Source of the DNA: JAISDD01 sp031553935
GTDB taxonomy: Bacteria; Bacillota; Syntrophomonadia; Syntrophomonadales; Syntrophomonadaceae
Assembly: GCA_031553935.1 (NCBI GenBank)
Contig: JAVBKS010000022.1
Location: 16,713-80,712, forward strand
Reading direction: 5' to 3'
Length of the DNA: 64,000 nucleotides
Numbering within the stretch: the first letter of the stretch is position 1; each line of letters opens with the position of its first letter. The notes under the pieces were generated by a model. The model saw nothing but the letters and a program-made list of their open reading frames with translations, made no database searches and was not told where the DNA came from. A program made the position numbers and the translations under genes. Below, piece after piece: positions 52,276 to 61,064 of the stretch.

Positions 52276-53226
52276 TTAATCCCACCTCTTTACCTCTTCA
52301 ATCGAACCTGGGCCATTTCTGCGAGATAATAGAATCCCTACCCTGAATGCATTTACGCTAAGCAGGGGTTTTAAAACTGCACGGTTGTAAACTTCTTCAA
52401 AACTCCCGGCATGGATAGTGCTAATAACGCTAACACCGGCATTCAGACATTCAAAGATCGCTGCCACATCTGCATTGCTGCCAATTTCATCAGTAACAAT
52501 AATTTGCGGTGCCAATGATCTTAAAGCCATCATCATTCCGCTGGCTTTCGGGCAGCTGTCCAGTACATCGGCATGAATTCCGATATCTAGCTGGGGCTGC
52601 CCATTATAGCTTCCTGCAAGCTCAGACCGTTCATCAATGATTGCTACATTCATGGCTTTCTTACCGGAAGAACCATTGGCAATAATTCGCGCTAAATCTC
52701 GCAAGATTGTAGTTTTGCCGCATCGTGGCGGAGATATGATCAGAGTATTATTTATGCTTTTGTTCTCTTTGTATATATAAGGAATTATTGCTTTGGAGCA
52801 CCCTTGAACTTCTTTAGCTATCCTAAAACAAAGGCTATTGATGTTCTTCATGGTCAGGACTTGTCCTCGCTCATCAATCACAACTTGACCGGCTAAACCG
52901 ACTCTGTGGCCTCCAGATATAGTTATATAGCCTCTCTTGATATCTTCTTCAAAAGCATAATAGGAATTATCACTTATTGCTGCCAAAGTTCTTATGACAT
53001 CATCAGCAGTAACTATATAGGCTGATTCAAAGCTGTTACTGATTTTTCCGTTCTCACCCAGAACCAACAAGTTGTCATTAATAATTAACACTAAGGGCTT
53101 ATAAGCTCTAATCCTTAATTCTTCCAGGCCCATGAGCTCAGTAGCCTCACAATTCAAAAGCAGTTGTTTAATTTTTGGTGAAAGAAAGTGTATTACTTGG
53201 TTTTTCATATCCAAATATTTGTTCAT
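52276..53226 (-). CDS. spoIIIAA: Stage III sporulation protein AA (ATPase)
   Basis: 316 residues. The frame extends to 53283, but the ATG at 53226 follows GGTGGTG and begins the family-typical N-terminus. Walker A is ISPPRCGKTTILRDLARII near 175, Walker B-like and sensor parts are VAIIDERSELAG and QIIVTDEIGSNADVAAIFECLNAGV near 205-260. It resembles secretion ATPases and powers the SpoIIIA channel during engulfment. It is the first gene of the operon, downstream of a candidate sigma-E promoter. Confidence 0.95.
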   Translation of the reverse strand: MNKYLDMKNQVIHFLSPKIKQLLLNCEATELMGLEELRIRAYKPLVLIINDNLLVLGENGKISNSFESAYIVTADDVIRTLAAISDNSYYAFEEDIKRGYITISGGHRVGLAGQVVIDERGQVLTMKNINSLCFRIAKEVQGCSKAIIPYIYKENKSINNTLIISPPRCGKTTILRDLARIIANGSSGKKAMNVAIIDERSELAGSYNGQPQLDIGIHADVLDSCPKASGMMMALRSLAPQIIVTDEIGSNADVAAIFECLNAGVSVISTIHAGSFEEVYNRAVLKPLLSVNAFRVGILLSRRNGPGSIEEVKRWD

Positions 53227-53244
53227 ATTAACACCACCCAATAT

Positions 53245-53276
53245 CATTGATATGGTATTATTATCAAAATATTCCA
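53245..53276 (-). promoter_or_regulatory. Candidate sigma-E promoter of the spoIIIA operon
   Basis: The minus strand has GAATATT (-35, around 53276-53270) and CATATCAAT (-10, 53254-53246). These resemble the sigma-E consensus kmATATT and CATAnnnT; spacing is 1-2 bases shorter than ideal. It lies 20 nt upstream of the ATG. spoIIIA is a sigma-E operon in B. subtilis. Confidence 0.4.
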
Positions 53277-53327
53277 GATGCAAAGACCAAAGTAAGAAAA
53301 GTAATGTAGTAGATATTTGAGGTAGGT

Positions 53328-53624
53328 TTAGGGTTTTATGTAAGGTGCAAATCTTTCGCGCAATAGCTCTTCATTAAGACCGGTAACTTCAATGGTCTTA
53401 TGGCGATTTTGGGTTCCATAAATGATATTAATATTCTGCTTCGGGATGCCAATAATCTCTGATAAAAAACTTATCAGGGCTTTGTTAGCTTCACCGTCTA
53501 CCGGGGGAGCATTAAGTTTGATTTTAATTGCTTCGGCTTCAATGCCTGCGACATAACTCTTAGCTGATCTTGGAATGACTTTAACATTAAATCTTAATTT
53601 GCCATTTTTATTATTAATAATCAT
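53328..53624 (-). CDS. DUF167 (YggU-like) protein
   Basis: 98 residues. The family core FNVKVIPRSAKSYVAG near 12-27, APPVDGEANKALISFLSEI near 40-58 and IIYGTQNRHKTIEV near 65-78 is complete. The function of DUF167 is unknown. It follows the divIVA-type gene by 3 nt and is the last gene of the division cluster. Confidence 0.9.
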   Translation of the reverse strand: MIINNKNGKLRFNVKVIPRSAKSYVAGIEAEAIKIKLNAPPVDGEANKALISFLSEIIGIPKQNINIIYGTQNRHKTIEVTGLNEELLRERFAPYIKP

Positions 53625-53627
53625 GGC

Positions 53628-54131
53628 TCATTCCAAGATTTGTGTCACTTCTATTTTTTCCAATTTCTCCATTATGCTTTTCATATCGCTGCTATAAAAG
53701 AAATCAGTTAATTCATCAATACGAAGGCTGTTTTTTTCAATTATTTCTAAATGGCCGCTAAATTGGGCTTTCAACTCACTATTAAAAATATTGAGCCTCT
53801 TAATGATCTCCTGATAAATAGAAAGTATCTCGGCAATTCTTTTTTTTGCCTCATCCATCATATTGGCCGCTTCACGTCTGGCTTGCTCTTTTACCGCTTC
53901 CGCCGTTTGCTGCGCTAGAATCAGGCTATTATTCATGGTTGCTTCCAAAAGCTTATACTTGGCTAAATCCTCTTCTAATTTGCGGACATTTTCCAGTAAT
54001 TTTGCATTATCACTATAAACAATTTCGTAATCCTGAGCTACATAGTTTAAAAACTCCTTAACTTCGTCTTCCTTAAAACCTCGCATACCTTTACTAAAGC
54101 TCTGGTTTCGAATTTCCATAGCGGTTAGCAT
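53628..54131 (-). CDS. divIVA: DivIVA-domain protein
   Basis: 167 residues. The N-terminal lipid-binding motif is diagnostic: MEIRNQSFSKGMRGFKEDEVKEFL (5-28). Coiled coil covers about 32-70 and 90-155. DivIVA marks curved membranes and helps septum or pole organisation. It follows yggT and U32 genes, as in the ylm cluster. The usual ylmH gene between yggT and divIVA is absent; a U32 gene takes its place. Confidence 0.9.
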   Translation of the reverse strand: MLTAMEIRNQSFSKGMRGFKEDEVKEFLNYVAQDYEIVYSDNAKLLENVRKLEEDLAKYKLLEATMNNSLILAQQTAEAVKEQARREAANMMDEAKKRIAEILSIYQEIIKRLNIFNSELKAQFSGHLEIIEKNSLRIDELTDFFYSSDMKSIMEKLEKIEVTQILE

Positions 54132-54152
54132 AGTTGTCCTCCTTTATACTTA

Positions 54153-56078
54153 TCAGGTAATTCTTTTGCTTTCCCTTTTTATACTTGCAAAACCATCCGG
54201 AAATAAATCCTTAAGATTTTGCAGCCCCTGCTTAGCAGTTTCAGCTATATCATTAATATTCTTGAAATAGCCAAAATAAATTTTGACCACAGCCGTCAAT
54301 AATGGAACATCATAGAATTCCGCATCAATTCTAGCAAACCTCAATCCTTTTGCAACGAACTCATGTAATACTGGTAGCATCGAAAGCTCCATGGCATGAT
54401 AAACATAATTTCTGCAATTCTCATCACCTCTAATCCGGTAATTCACTCCACTCTCAGTGGTGAGAAAGTTGTCTTGCAGAGCGCATTGCCTCTGGCAGGA
54501 GCTATGATCTTTGCCTAGATGATTAGAAATAATGCAAGTATCAGATATCATTCCACACAAGGGGCCTTGTATCAGCAATTCCAAATATTCGGTCTCTTCA
54601 GCCATTTTCAACATTTGGGCTAAATTAAGCTCAAGCGCCGGATTCATCAGTGTTACATTTAGGTCTTTCAGCAGCTTGACAGCGAAGCTGTTAGCAATCT
54701 TAAGACCGTAACCGGCATGTATTTCTAATCCAAGCCGCGGTGCCATACTTACAGCACCAAGATCATTAGCGATAATCCCTTTTATATATGGAGCAACCCG
54801 TTCTATTTCCTGATATGTGCTCTCTACATCTTTCTCTGCCATAATTCTTGGTACTTCCCAAAACAGCTGCTCTTTTTTGGTATTGCCGTTTACAATCCAT
54901 TCCATGAGTTCAGCATACTTGGATTCACCATTGCTCTTAAACTTGGTAGAATTGACAATGATCCCATCAACCGGCATTTCCTGCAGAGCCTTCAGCTGAT
55001 CCAAATTCGATATGCTAACCCTAAGGGCTACCTTATCACTCACATTGATAGGGGTATTAATCGATGTAATTTCTGACTGCTCAGAGAAAGGTACGAATTC
55101 ATTAAAAATTAAAGGTTCCCTAATCCCACTGATATCAACAATATTTATATCAGTTTTACCATGCAAATTAGCAACCGTAAAATCGCGAACTCGATTTGCG
55201 TTCAAGACTGAACCGTAATCTGGTATACTTTCTTTTCCGTGAACGCTGTTTTGCTTGCGATTTTCATAAACACTGTCCAAAGCCTCACGGTATGATTTTA
55301 CCAGATAGGCCAAATACTGGCCGTCTCTCATGCGTCCTTCAATTTTTAATGAAGTAATACCTGCATTAATAATTTCTTCTAGATGATTGATCAAACACAG
55401 ATCTTTACTGGCTAAATAGTAACCCCGCTTATCTTGTTGAATTGAACCATTTTTCAGATAATAGGGCCAGCGGCATGGTTTAATACAACGTCCTTGATTG
55501 CCACTGTCGGAGTTGATAAAACTGCTCATAAAGCATTGACCGGCATGGGCTATACATAAATCGCCATGAACGAAAAACTCCAGCCCAATTGCGCAGTTTT
55601 GGCGTACCATTGCAATTTCTTCTACTGAAAGGTTTTTTGATAGAATTGCTCTAGTGCACCCCAGCTGCTGTAATTGGGAGGCACAAAAAGCATTAGCTAC
55701 CCCCATTTGAACACTGGCATGCAAAGGAATTCCTAATTCTAATTCTTTACAAAGCTGTAGCAATCCTATATCTTGAATAATTAAAGCATCAACTTTTAGA
55801 GAGGCCAAATAGAAAAGATAGTCTTTTATTGCATCGATTTCATCTTGATAGTATAGATTGTTGACTGTTATATAAATCTTCTTGTTTTTTGAATGAAGAT
55901 ACGAAACTGCCATTTCTATTTCTTGCTCAGAAAAATTCAAATCCGAGCGAAGCAATCGCATGTTAAAGCTCTTGCCTCCTAGATATACCGCATCAGCACC
56001 TGCGGAAACTACACTCTCCAACACCTCCCATCGCCCGGCTGGAGCTAATAGTTCAATGTCCTCAACTGCTGTATGCAT
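54153..56078 (-). CDS. Peptidase U32-family protein (long form)
   Basis: 641 residues, ATG at eight bases from GAGGAG. The U32 domain begins with ELLAPAGRWEVLESVVSAGADAVYLGG near 10 and includes the Cys-rich HGDLCIAHAGQCFMSSF and GNQGRCIKPCRWPYYL near 175-210, with SLKIEGRMRDGQYLAYLVKSYREALD near 245. The Cys residues probably bind an Fe-S cluster. Related long U32 proteins act in rRNA (RlhA) or tRNA hydroxylation rather than as proteases. The C-terminal 250 residues contain a second domain with CRNYVYHAMELSML. The gene is inserted between yggT and divIVA. Confidence 0.88.
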   Translation of the reverse strand: MHTAVEDIELLAPAGRWEVLESVVSAGADAVYLGGKSFNMRLLRSDLNFSEQEIEMAVSYLHSKNKKIYITVNNLYYQDEIDAIKDYLFYLASLKVDALIIQDIGLLQLCKELELGIPLHASVQMGVANAFCASQLQQLGCTRAILSKNLSVEEIAMVRQNCAIGLEFFVHGDLCIAHAGQCFMSSFINSDSGNQGRCIKPCRWPYYLKNGSIQQDKRGYYLASKDLCLINHLEEIINAGITSLKIEGRMRDGQYLAYLVKSYREALDSVYENRKQNSVHGKESIPDYGSVLNANRVRDFTVANLHGKTDINIVDISGIREPLIFNEFVPFSEQSEITSINTPINVSDKVALRVSISNLDQLKALQEMPVDGIIVNSTKFKSNGESKYAELMEWIVNGNTKKEQLFWEVPRIMAEKDVESTYQEIERVAPYIKGIIANDLGAVSMAPRLGLEIHAGYGLKIANSFAVKLLKDLNVTLMNPALELNLAQMLKMAEETEYLELLIQGPLCGMISDTCIISNHLGKDHSSCQRQCALQDNFLTTESGVNYRIRGDENCRNYVYHAMELSMLPVLHEFVAKGLRFARIDAEFYDVPLLTAVVKIYFGYFKNINDIAETAKQGLQNLKDLFPDGFASIKRESKRIT

Positions 56079-56098
56079 TTTCAAAACTCCTCACAACT

Positions 56099-56344
56099 TT
56101 ATAAAATATATTGAATGAAGTAGATTAGCGCAAAAACTAGCAACGGCGAAAAATCAATGCCTCCAACCGCAGGTAGTAATCGGCGTACAGGTGATAAAAC
56201 CGGTTCGGTAATATCATAAATAAATTTGATAAAAGGTTGATAGGGGTTATGGTTTACCCAAGAAAGAAGTATCCTAATTAATAGAATCCAACTGTAAATT
56301 TCCAATAATATCTTAATGAGATTAAAAATCCCTATTATTCTCAC
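56099..56344 (-). CDS. YggT family membrane protein
   Basis: 81 residues with two membrane segments (about 8-26 and 63-80) around the family motif YDITEPVLSPVRRLLPAVGGIDFSP. The GTG start lies two codons after the proC stop, suggesting coupling. YggT/YlmG proteins are linked to division and osmotic balance; the direct role is unclear. Confidence 0.88.
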   Translation of the reverse strand: MRIIGIFNLIKILLEIYSWILLIRILLSWVNHNPYQPFIKFIYDITEPVLSPVRRLLPAVGGIDFSPLLVFALIYFIQYIL

Positions 56345-56347
56345 CGC

Positions 56348-57154
56348 CTAAAACATTTTTCCCAATTCAATAGATCTTCTGGTAGCGCTTTCAACGGCTT
56401 CAATAAAAGCTGCCCGAACTCTCTTTTGCTCCAGAACTGTTATGCCTTCTATCGTAGTTCCAGCCGGCGAACTGACTTGCTCCCTAAGAACGGCTGGATG
56501 ATCGCTGGTTGCAACTAATAATTGCATGCTGCCAAGTATAGTATTCACTACTAAGTCACGGGATAAACCAGCTGTTAATCCAACTTTTATTCCAGCATCA
56601 ATCATGGCTTCAACCACCAAAAACGCAAAAGCAGGGCCACTGCCTGCCAATGCAGTAATGGCATCCATCTCTTTTTCTTTAACGTGTATAGCCATTCCGA
56701 CCGAAGCAAAAATCTTCTGAGCCATTTCTAAATCATTAGGCCCAGCAAAACTGCCTGCCGCTAGTGACGACACTCCCTTGCCCACCATACAGGGCGTATT
56801 AGGCATCACTCTAATTACCGGAATACTAGATAGCATCCGTTCGATTGACTCGATCTTAATCCCTGCCGCAATCGAAATTACTAATTGGTCTGCAGATAAA
56901 ACCTTTGCCCCTATAGCAATAATTTCTTGTATTTGGGCGGGTTTCACAGCTAGAATAATAATGCTGGAGTTTTTAAACAAGCTAAGTAAATCAATCGATA
57001 TAGTATCGAATTCTTTCGCAAACAGATCTAAGCGATCACTATCGATATCACAGCAATAAACTTCGCTGAACATTAAATCAGATCTTGTTTTTAGGCCTTT
57101 TAAAATTGCATAAGCCATTTTACCGCAACCAACAATCCCTAGGGACATTGACAC
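56348..57154 (-). CDS. proC: Pyrroline-5-carboxylate reductase
   Basis: 268 residues. NADP-binding GIVGCGKMAYAILKGL (6-21), VIRVMPNTPCMVGKGVSSLA near 112 and the C-terminal dimer motif VSSPAGTTIEGITVLEQKRVRAAFIEAVESA are complete. It makes proline from P5C. The GTG start overlaps the sepF stop. It is between sepF and yggT, as in several Clostridia. Confidence 0.94.
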   Translation of the reverse strand: MSMSLGIVGCGKMAYAILKGLKTRSDLMFSEVYCCDIDSDRLDLFAKEFDTISIDLLSLFKNSSIIILAVKPAQIQEIIAIGAKVLSADQLVISIAAGIKIESIERMLSSIPVIRVMPNTPCMVGKGVSSLAAGSFAGPNDLEMAQKIFASVGMAIHVKEKEMDAITALAGSGPAFAFLVVEAMIDAGIKVGLTAGLSRDLVVNTILGSMQLLVATSDHPAVLREQVSSPAGTTIEGITVLEQKRVRAAFIEAVESATRRSIELGKMF

Positions 57155-57579
57155 TATCTGTTTCCTCCAGAATTGGTTGCGAAACCATGCTTTCTCATCA
57201 AGGAATGATGTTCTCTGCTGAATTCCATATTATTGGGCGCAAACACATAAATATAAGTCCCCAACTGCTGGAATTGTCCATCAAGAGCATATATTGTTCC
57301 ACAGAGAAAATCTGCTAAACGCTGGGCGACATCAGGAGGAGTCTTTTCAAAATTCAAAATCAATTGTTTTCTATTCTTCAAATGGTCGGCCAAATCTTGA
57401 ACTTCCTCAAACTTTGTCGGCTCGCTGATAACAACTTTCATCATTTTGTTGCTGTGGATACTTACAACATTATTAGTGGTTGCAGGTTTTCCGGACTGAC
57501 TTGGAGTCGCTATAAAATCGTCCCCATCATCTTCTTCAACAACGCCTAAAAAAGACCAGATTTTGTCAACAACACTCAT
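57154..57579 (-). CDS. sepF: Cell division protein SepF
   Basis: 141 residues. The ATG at 57579 has AGGAGG upstream and begins the amphipathic membrane-targeting helix (SVVDKIWSFLGV). The SepF domain follows a short linker, with EPTKFEEVQDLADHLKNRKQLILNFE near 60-85 and RLADFLCGTIYALDGQFQQLG near 95-115. It polymerises and tethers FtsZ. Confidence 0.95.
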   Translation of the reverse strand: MSVVDKIWSFLGVVEEDDGDDFIATPSQSGKPATTNNVVSIHSNKMMKVVISEPTKFEEVQDLADHLKNRKQLILNFEKTPPDVAQRLADFLCGTIYALDGQFQQLGTYIYVFAPNNMEFSREHHSLMRKHGFATNSGGNR

Positions 57580-57637
57580 CTTTTCGCCTCCTAATAATAG
57601 TTTCAATTATACTTATCGGCATAAAAGATGCTCCTAT

Positions 57638-58309
57638 TTAAGAAAAGAGCACGCTTCCTATCCGAATAATATCAGCGCCTTCTTCAATCGCAACCTTATA
57701 GTCCTGTGACATCCCCATAGAAAGGTGTTTTAGATTAACATTGGCATATATACTTTTTTTATACAGACGATAAAGTTCGGCCAGTTTTCTAAAAATTGGC
57801 CTTGCTTCTTCTTCATCAGCAACGATTGGTGCAATAGTCATAAAACCAACTATTTTCAAGCTTTTCATTGCCGCCATAGACTCAAAAAAATCTCTGATTT
57901 CTGTGGGCGCAATTCCAGCTTTTTGACTTTCGCCGGCAATGTTTATTTGTAATAAGGCATTAACATCTACTCCCAGTGCCTGTCCCCTGGAGTCCAATGC
58001 CAAAGCTAATGGCCATCTATCTAATGAATGAATCAATGAAACCGAACCCACAACATCTTTAACTTTATTGGTCTGTAAACGACCTATAAAGTGCCACTTA
58101 GCTTCAGGAAAAGTATCTTTTTTAGCAATTAGACTCTGAGCTTTATTCTCTCCAAAATCTCTTAAGCCGAGACTTATTGCTGTTTTAATCTCGACAATAC
58201 CAACAGTCTTAGTGACAGCTACAATCGTAATGTCTTCAGGCGCGCGTTTACTTACGAGCGCCGCTGTTGCTATATTAGATTTTACTGTATATAAGTTTTG
58301 CTCTAACAC
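57638..58309 (-). CDS. YggS-family PLP homeostasis protein
   Basis: 223 residues. The frame is open to 58375, but GTG at 58309 follows AGGGG and gives the normal size. The PLP-Lys is in VAVTKTVG near 35, with FGENKAQSLIAKKDTFPEAKWHFIGRLQTNKVK near 65-95, and LSMGMSQDYKVAIEEGADIIRIGSVLF at the end. It is a PLP-binding protein without a known catalytic reaction. It is part of the ylmD-ylmE-sepF series. Confidence 0.92.
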   Translation of the reverse strand: MLEQNLYTVKSNIATAALVSKRAPEDITIVAVTKTVGIVEIKTAISLGLRDFGENKAQSLIAKKDTFPEAKWHFIGRLQTNKVKDVVGSVSLIHSLDRWPLALALDSRGQALGVDVNALLQINIAGESQKAGIAPTEIRDFFESMAAMKSLKIVGFMTIAPIVADEEEARPIFRKLAELYRLYKKSIYANVNLKHLSMGMSQDYKVAIEEGADIIRIGSVLFS

Positions 58310-58442
58310 TCTAACCCCTAACAAAAACATCAGACTGATTTCAAGTACATATATTATACAATATATAGATATCATGTAAATATAAACTTGAGTATTTTAT
58401 CGAATTGTGTCCATCCGTCTCCTTAAATCGTACTTGTCTTCT

Positions 58443-59249
58443 CTATCGTAATCCAATAATTGCAGCCATTCTACCCGTTATCCCATTATCTCGACGATAA
58501 GAAAAAAAATAGTCAGGACAGCAGGATGTACAAAGCTCGCAATTACTGACATTTTCCATATTTATTCCTGATGCCGACAACAACTGCATAATAGTTAGCG
58601 GCAGATCCCACTTAATACTACCTGCTTCTAAAGTCAAAATTTTAGGGTTATTAAACTTGCTTTCTACTGATCTTGCTAAGTCCTCAGCGATTTCAAAACA
58701 GCACGATTGGATTCCCGGTCCAATAAAAACTTCTATGTCACTGACTCTGCAGCCGCAGGATTTTTTCATTTCTTCAATAGTTGCCTCAACAATTCCAGCA
58801 TATACACCTTGCCAACCACAATGAGCTATGGCAACAGCCTGGACGACCGGATCAAAGAAATAAACCGGAAAACAATCGGCATAACAGGTCAACAAGAATA
58901 AATCTTTGGAATTAGTAACCAGAGCATCACACTTTGTAATTGCACTCTCATAATCTGTCGATCCTTTACCGGCATGTTCACTGCCAACCATTTGCACATT
59001 CGCAGAATGTACTTGCTCGCAAGAAACCAGGTTTTCTATATTCACTTCTAAAGCTTGCAAGAACTCAACCCGGTTTTTGATAACACTTTCTTTTACATCA
59101 CCATTATGAAAAGCAAGATTGAGTGAGGCATAATTCCCGCTGCTATAGCCATTGTGCCTAGTTGAAAACGCCATTAAAGCACCCTTAGGAAGCCAGGAAT
59201 CGATAGTAATGAATTTATTATTATTTCGTCTTTCCCATTTCCATTCCAA
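58443..59249 (-). CDS. PgeF-family (YlmD) purine nucleoside/polyphenol oxidase-like protein
   Basis: 268 residues. The family's zinc site is visible: CEQVHSANVQMVG near 80 (His), TCYADCFPVYF near 122 (Cys), AIAHCGWQGVYAGIVE near 140 (His). The motif IGPGIQSCCFEI follows near 175. Family members act as laccase-like enzymes or as purine nucleoside phosphorylases/adenosine deaminases, and YfiH edits peptidoglycan errors. The gene starts the ylm series. Confidence 0.9.
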   Translation of the reverse strand: MEWKWERRNNNKFITIDSWLPKGALMAFSTRHNGYSSGNYASLNLAFHNGDVKESVIKNRVEFLQALEVNIENLVSCEQVHSANVQMVGSEHAGKGSTDYESAITKCDALVTNSKDLFLLTCYADCFPVYFFDPVVQAVAIAHCGWQGVYAGIVEATIEEMKKSCGCRVSDIEVFIGPGIQSCCFEIAEDLARSVESKFNNPKILTLEAGSIKWDLPLTIMQLLSASGINMENVSNCELCTSCCPDYFFSYRRDNGITGRMAAIIGLR

Positions 59250-59321
59250 TTGCTTGTCCTCCTATATCTTGTTAAAATGAATAAGTAGTAATGTGCTCTT
59301 GGTCGTAAAGGATGGTTTGAT

Positions 59322-59615
59322 ATGATATGCATTAACTGTAATGAAGAATTGGAGGAAAATACATTATATTGCCAGCATTGCTCAATAAATTGGGCACTAT
59401 TTGCTTGGAAAGAGGTTGCCGTCGTCACCAGCACCGCAGAGCAAATGATTATGAATCTTTTTGATTTGTATGGTATACCTTCACAAATACTTCGCAAAAG
59501 TATTGATCAATTCCCTTTTTCGTTTGGCCCCATGGGTGAAGCTATTATCAAAGTCCCTGAACCCTACTATGAGCTTGCAATGGATATAATTAACTCCAAA
59601 GATCAGATAAACTAA
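59322..59615 (+). CDS. Zinc-ribbon and DUF2007-like protein
   Basis: 97 residues on the plus strand, ATG behind AAGGA. The N-terminus is a zinc ribbon (CINCNEELEENTLYCQHC, Cys 3, 6, 17, 20). The rest matches the DUF2007 pattern of a short beta-alpha-beta unit (EVAVVTSTAEQMIMNLFDLYGIP, then GEAIIKVPEPYYELAMDII). The stop overlaps the nrdR stop by 4 nt in a tail-to-tail arrangement. Function unknown. Confidence 0.75.
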   Translation: MICINCNEELEENTLYCQHCSINWALFAWKEVAVVTSTAEQMIMNLFDLYGIPSQILRKSIDQFPFSFGPMGEAIIKVPEPYYELAMDIINSKDQIN

Positions 59616-60082
59616 TCTGGTTTTTTGCGATCGCCCTTTTTCATTTGCTCAATAGTTTTGATAAAACTATCTATATCCTGAAACTGCCTATAAACTGAGG
59701 CAAAGCGAACGTAAGCAACCTCGTCCATTTCGCTTAGTCTGTCCATGACTTTTTCCCCGATGACAATTGATTTGACCTCGCGGTCGAATTCGTCTCTAAG
59801 CTCCCTTTCAATTTCCGCAACTTGCCTCTCAATTACCTCTGCACTAATTGGTCTTTTTTCACAGGCTCTGGTTAAACCATTAAAGAGTTTTTCCCGGCTG
59901 AACAGTTCTCGGTAGCCACTCTTTTTAACCACTAGTAATGGTCTCTCTTCACGCCTCTCATAAGTTGTGAATCTTCTTTTGCAGGCATTACACTCTCTTC
60001 TTCTTCTAATAACCATGAATTCTTCACTAGCACGAGAATCCAGCACACGGCTCTCAATCTCTTGGCAAAATGGGCAGCGCAT
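59612..60082 (-). CDS. nrdR: Transcriptional repressor NrdR
   Basis: 156 residues. The ATG at 60082 follows GGAG by nine bases. The N-terminal zinc ribbon has CPFC (3-6) and CNACKRRFTTYE (31-42), with RVLDSRASEE between them. The ATP-cone domain (LLVVKKSGYRELFSREKLFNGLTRACEKRPI) follows. NrdR represses ribonucleotide reductase genes. No nrd gene or NrdR box was recognised here. Confidence 0.95.
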   Translation of the reverse strand: MRCPFCQEIESRVLDSRASEEFMVIRRRRECNACKRRFTTYERREERPLLVVKKSGYRELFSREKLFNGLTRACEKRPISAEVIERQVAEIERELRDEFDREVKSIVIGEKVMDRLSEMDEVAYVRFASVYRQFQDIDSFIKTIEQMKKGDRKKPD

Positions 60083-60154
60083 GAACAATCACTCCAAGTG
60101 CAATCTTATGCACTCATTATGACTAATAGTGCACTCTAGTTCAAGTCCTTGTTT

Positions 60155-60442
60155 TTAATGTTCGTCATCTAAGAAAAAAGTTCGCCTATATTCACTGCTG
60201 TCTTGTGCGTTCGCTGCTTCTACTAAAATTACATCGTGGCCTATGCGAACAATCTTATCCCATGGCACAGTTATGTCCTCGCGTTTAGAAAAAAAGCCAA
60301 AGCCTTTCTGCCTGCCGGGCAGAACTATAGCAACGATTCTACCATTATTCAAATCTAGATCAATATCGATTATATTGCCTAATCTTTTGCCATCAAGAAC
60401 ATTAACAACATCCCGCGATCTAAGTTCAGAAATTTTTATCAT
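60155..60442 (-). CDS. YlmC/YmxH family sporulation-associated protein (PRC-barrel)
   Basis: 95 residues. ATG at 60442 is five bases after GGGGTGA. The PRC-barrel-like core KISELRSRDVVNVLDGKRLGNIIDIDLDL (3-31) and REDITVPWDKIVRIGHDVILVE near 55-75 match the YlmC/YmxH group, often found near sporulation genes. The molecular function is not known. Confidence 0.88.
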   Translation of the reverse strand: MIKISELRSRDVVNVLDGKRLGNIIDIDLDLNNGRIVAIVLPGRQKGFGFFSKREDITVPWDKIVRIGHDVILVEAANAQDSSEYRRTFFLDDEH

Positions 60443-60592
60443 TTTACTCACCCCAGTCTATTTCTATGATCAATTTTCGAAAAATAGACGCTTGCTTTGA
60501 GATTATCAAAATTCAACCCCTACCCATTGAAATTCCATATTAATAGTATGTAATCATTATGGTTGGAAACCCTTTTCTAATTATCAATTCAT

Positions 60593-60625
60593 AAAAAAAC
60601 TGCTATACCGATAATGGTATAGCAG
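60593..60625 (-). terminator. Rho-independent terminator of the Asn/Pro-rich small-protein gene
   Basis: On the minus strand CTGCTATACC and GGTATAGCAG form a perfect 10-bp stem with a 6-nt loop, followed by seven T. It lies 65 nt after the stop at 60689. Confidence 0.85.
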
Positions 60626-60688
60626 CATCGCCATGAATTATTAAGATACCTAAGGTTAATGTATTACCAAACAATGAAAAGAAACTTT

Positions 60689-60991
60689 TTAAGAACCGAA
60701 ACCAAACCCATTATTTATAACTTCCCCAACCCGGTATGGCTCTGATAGGGAGCGATTAAGGTTAATCTCAATTTGCTCAGCAGTAGAATGAAATAGTGCT
60801 AAATCACCGGCAACATCCGATACAAGACTATTGCTAAATAGCAGCGGAGCAGGCTGTGCTAATGGTATAGGAACCGGTTGGGCTAATGGTAAATTCGTTA
60901 CTTGAACATTCCTTATGCCGTTTGTTATATTTGTTCTATTCGTTCTGTTATTGTTTCTATGCAAACAGCAATTATTAAAACAGGTCATCAT
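60689..60991 (-). CDS. Small Asn/Pro-rich protein of unknown function
   Basis: 100 residues, ATG after GGAG. The N-terminus has three Cys (CFNNCC) followed by an Asn/Thr/Arg-rich part (NNNRTNRTNITN). Next is a double Pro-Leu-Ala-Gln-Pro repeat (LPLAQP, IPLAQP, LAQPAPLL), then a more ordered C-terminal half (ALFHSTAEQIEINLNRSLSEPYRVGEVINNGFGFGS). I do not recognise the family. The Cys-Asn-rich start recalls spore-coat or exosporium proteins, which is only a suggestion. It has its own strong terminator downstream. Confidence 0.7.
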   Translation of the reverse strand: MMTCFNNCCLHRNNNRTNRTNITNGIRNVQVTNLPLAQPVPIPLAQPAPLLFSNSLVSDVAGDLALFHSTAEQIEINLNRSLSEPYRVGEVINNGFGFGS

Positions 60992-61064
60992 ATCATCTCC
61001 AAAACATAATTATATATATTATGATACTGCCTATCCTAATGACACTTATTTCGAAGAAAGTCAC

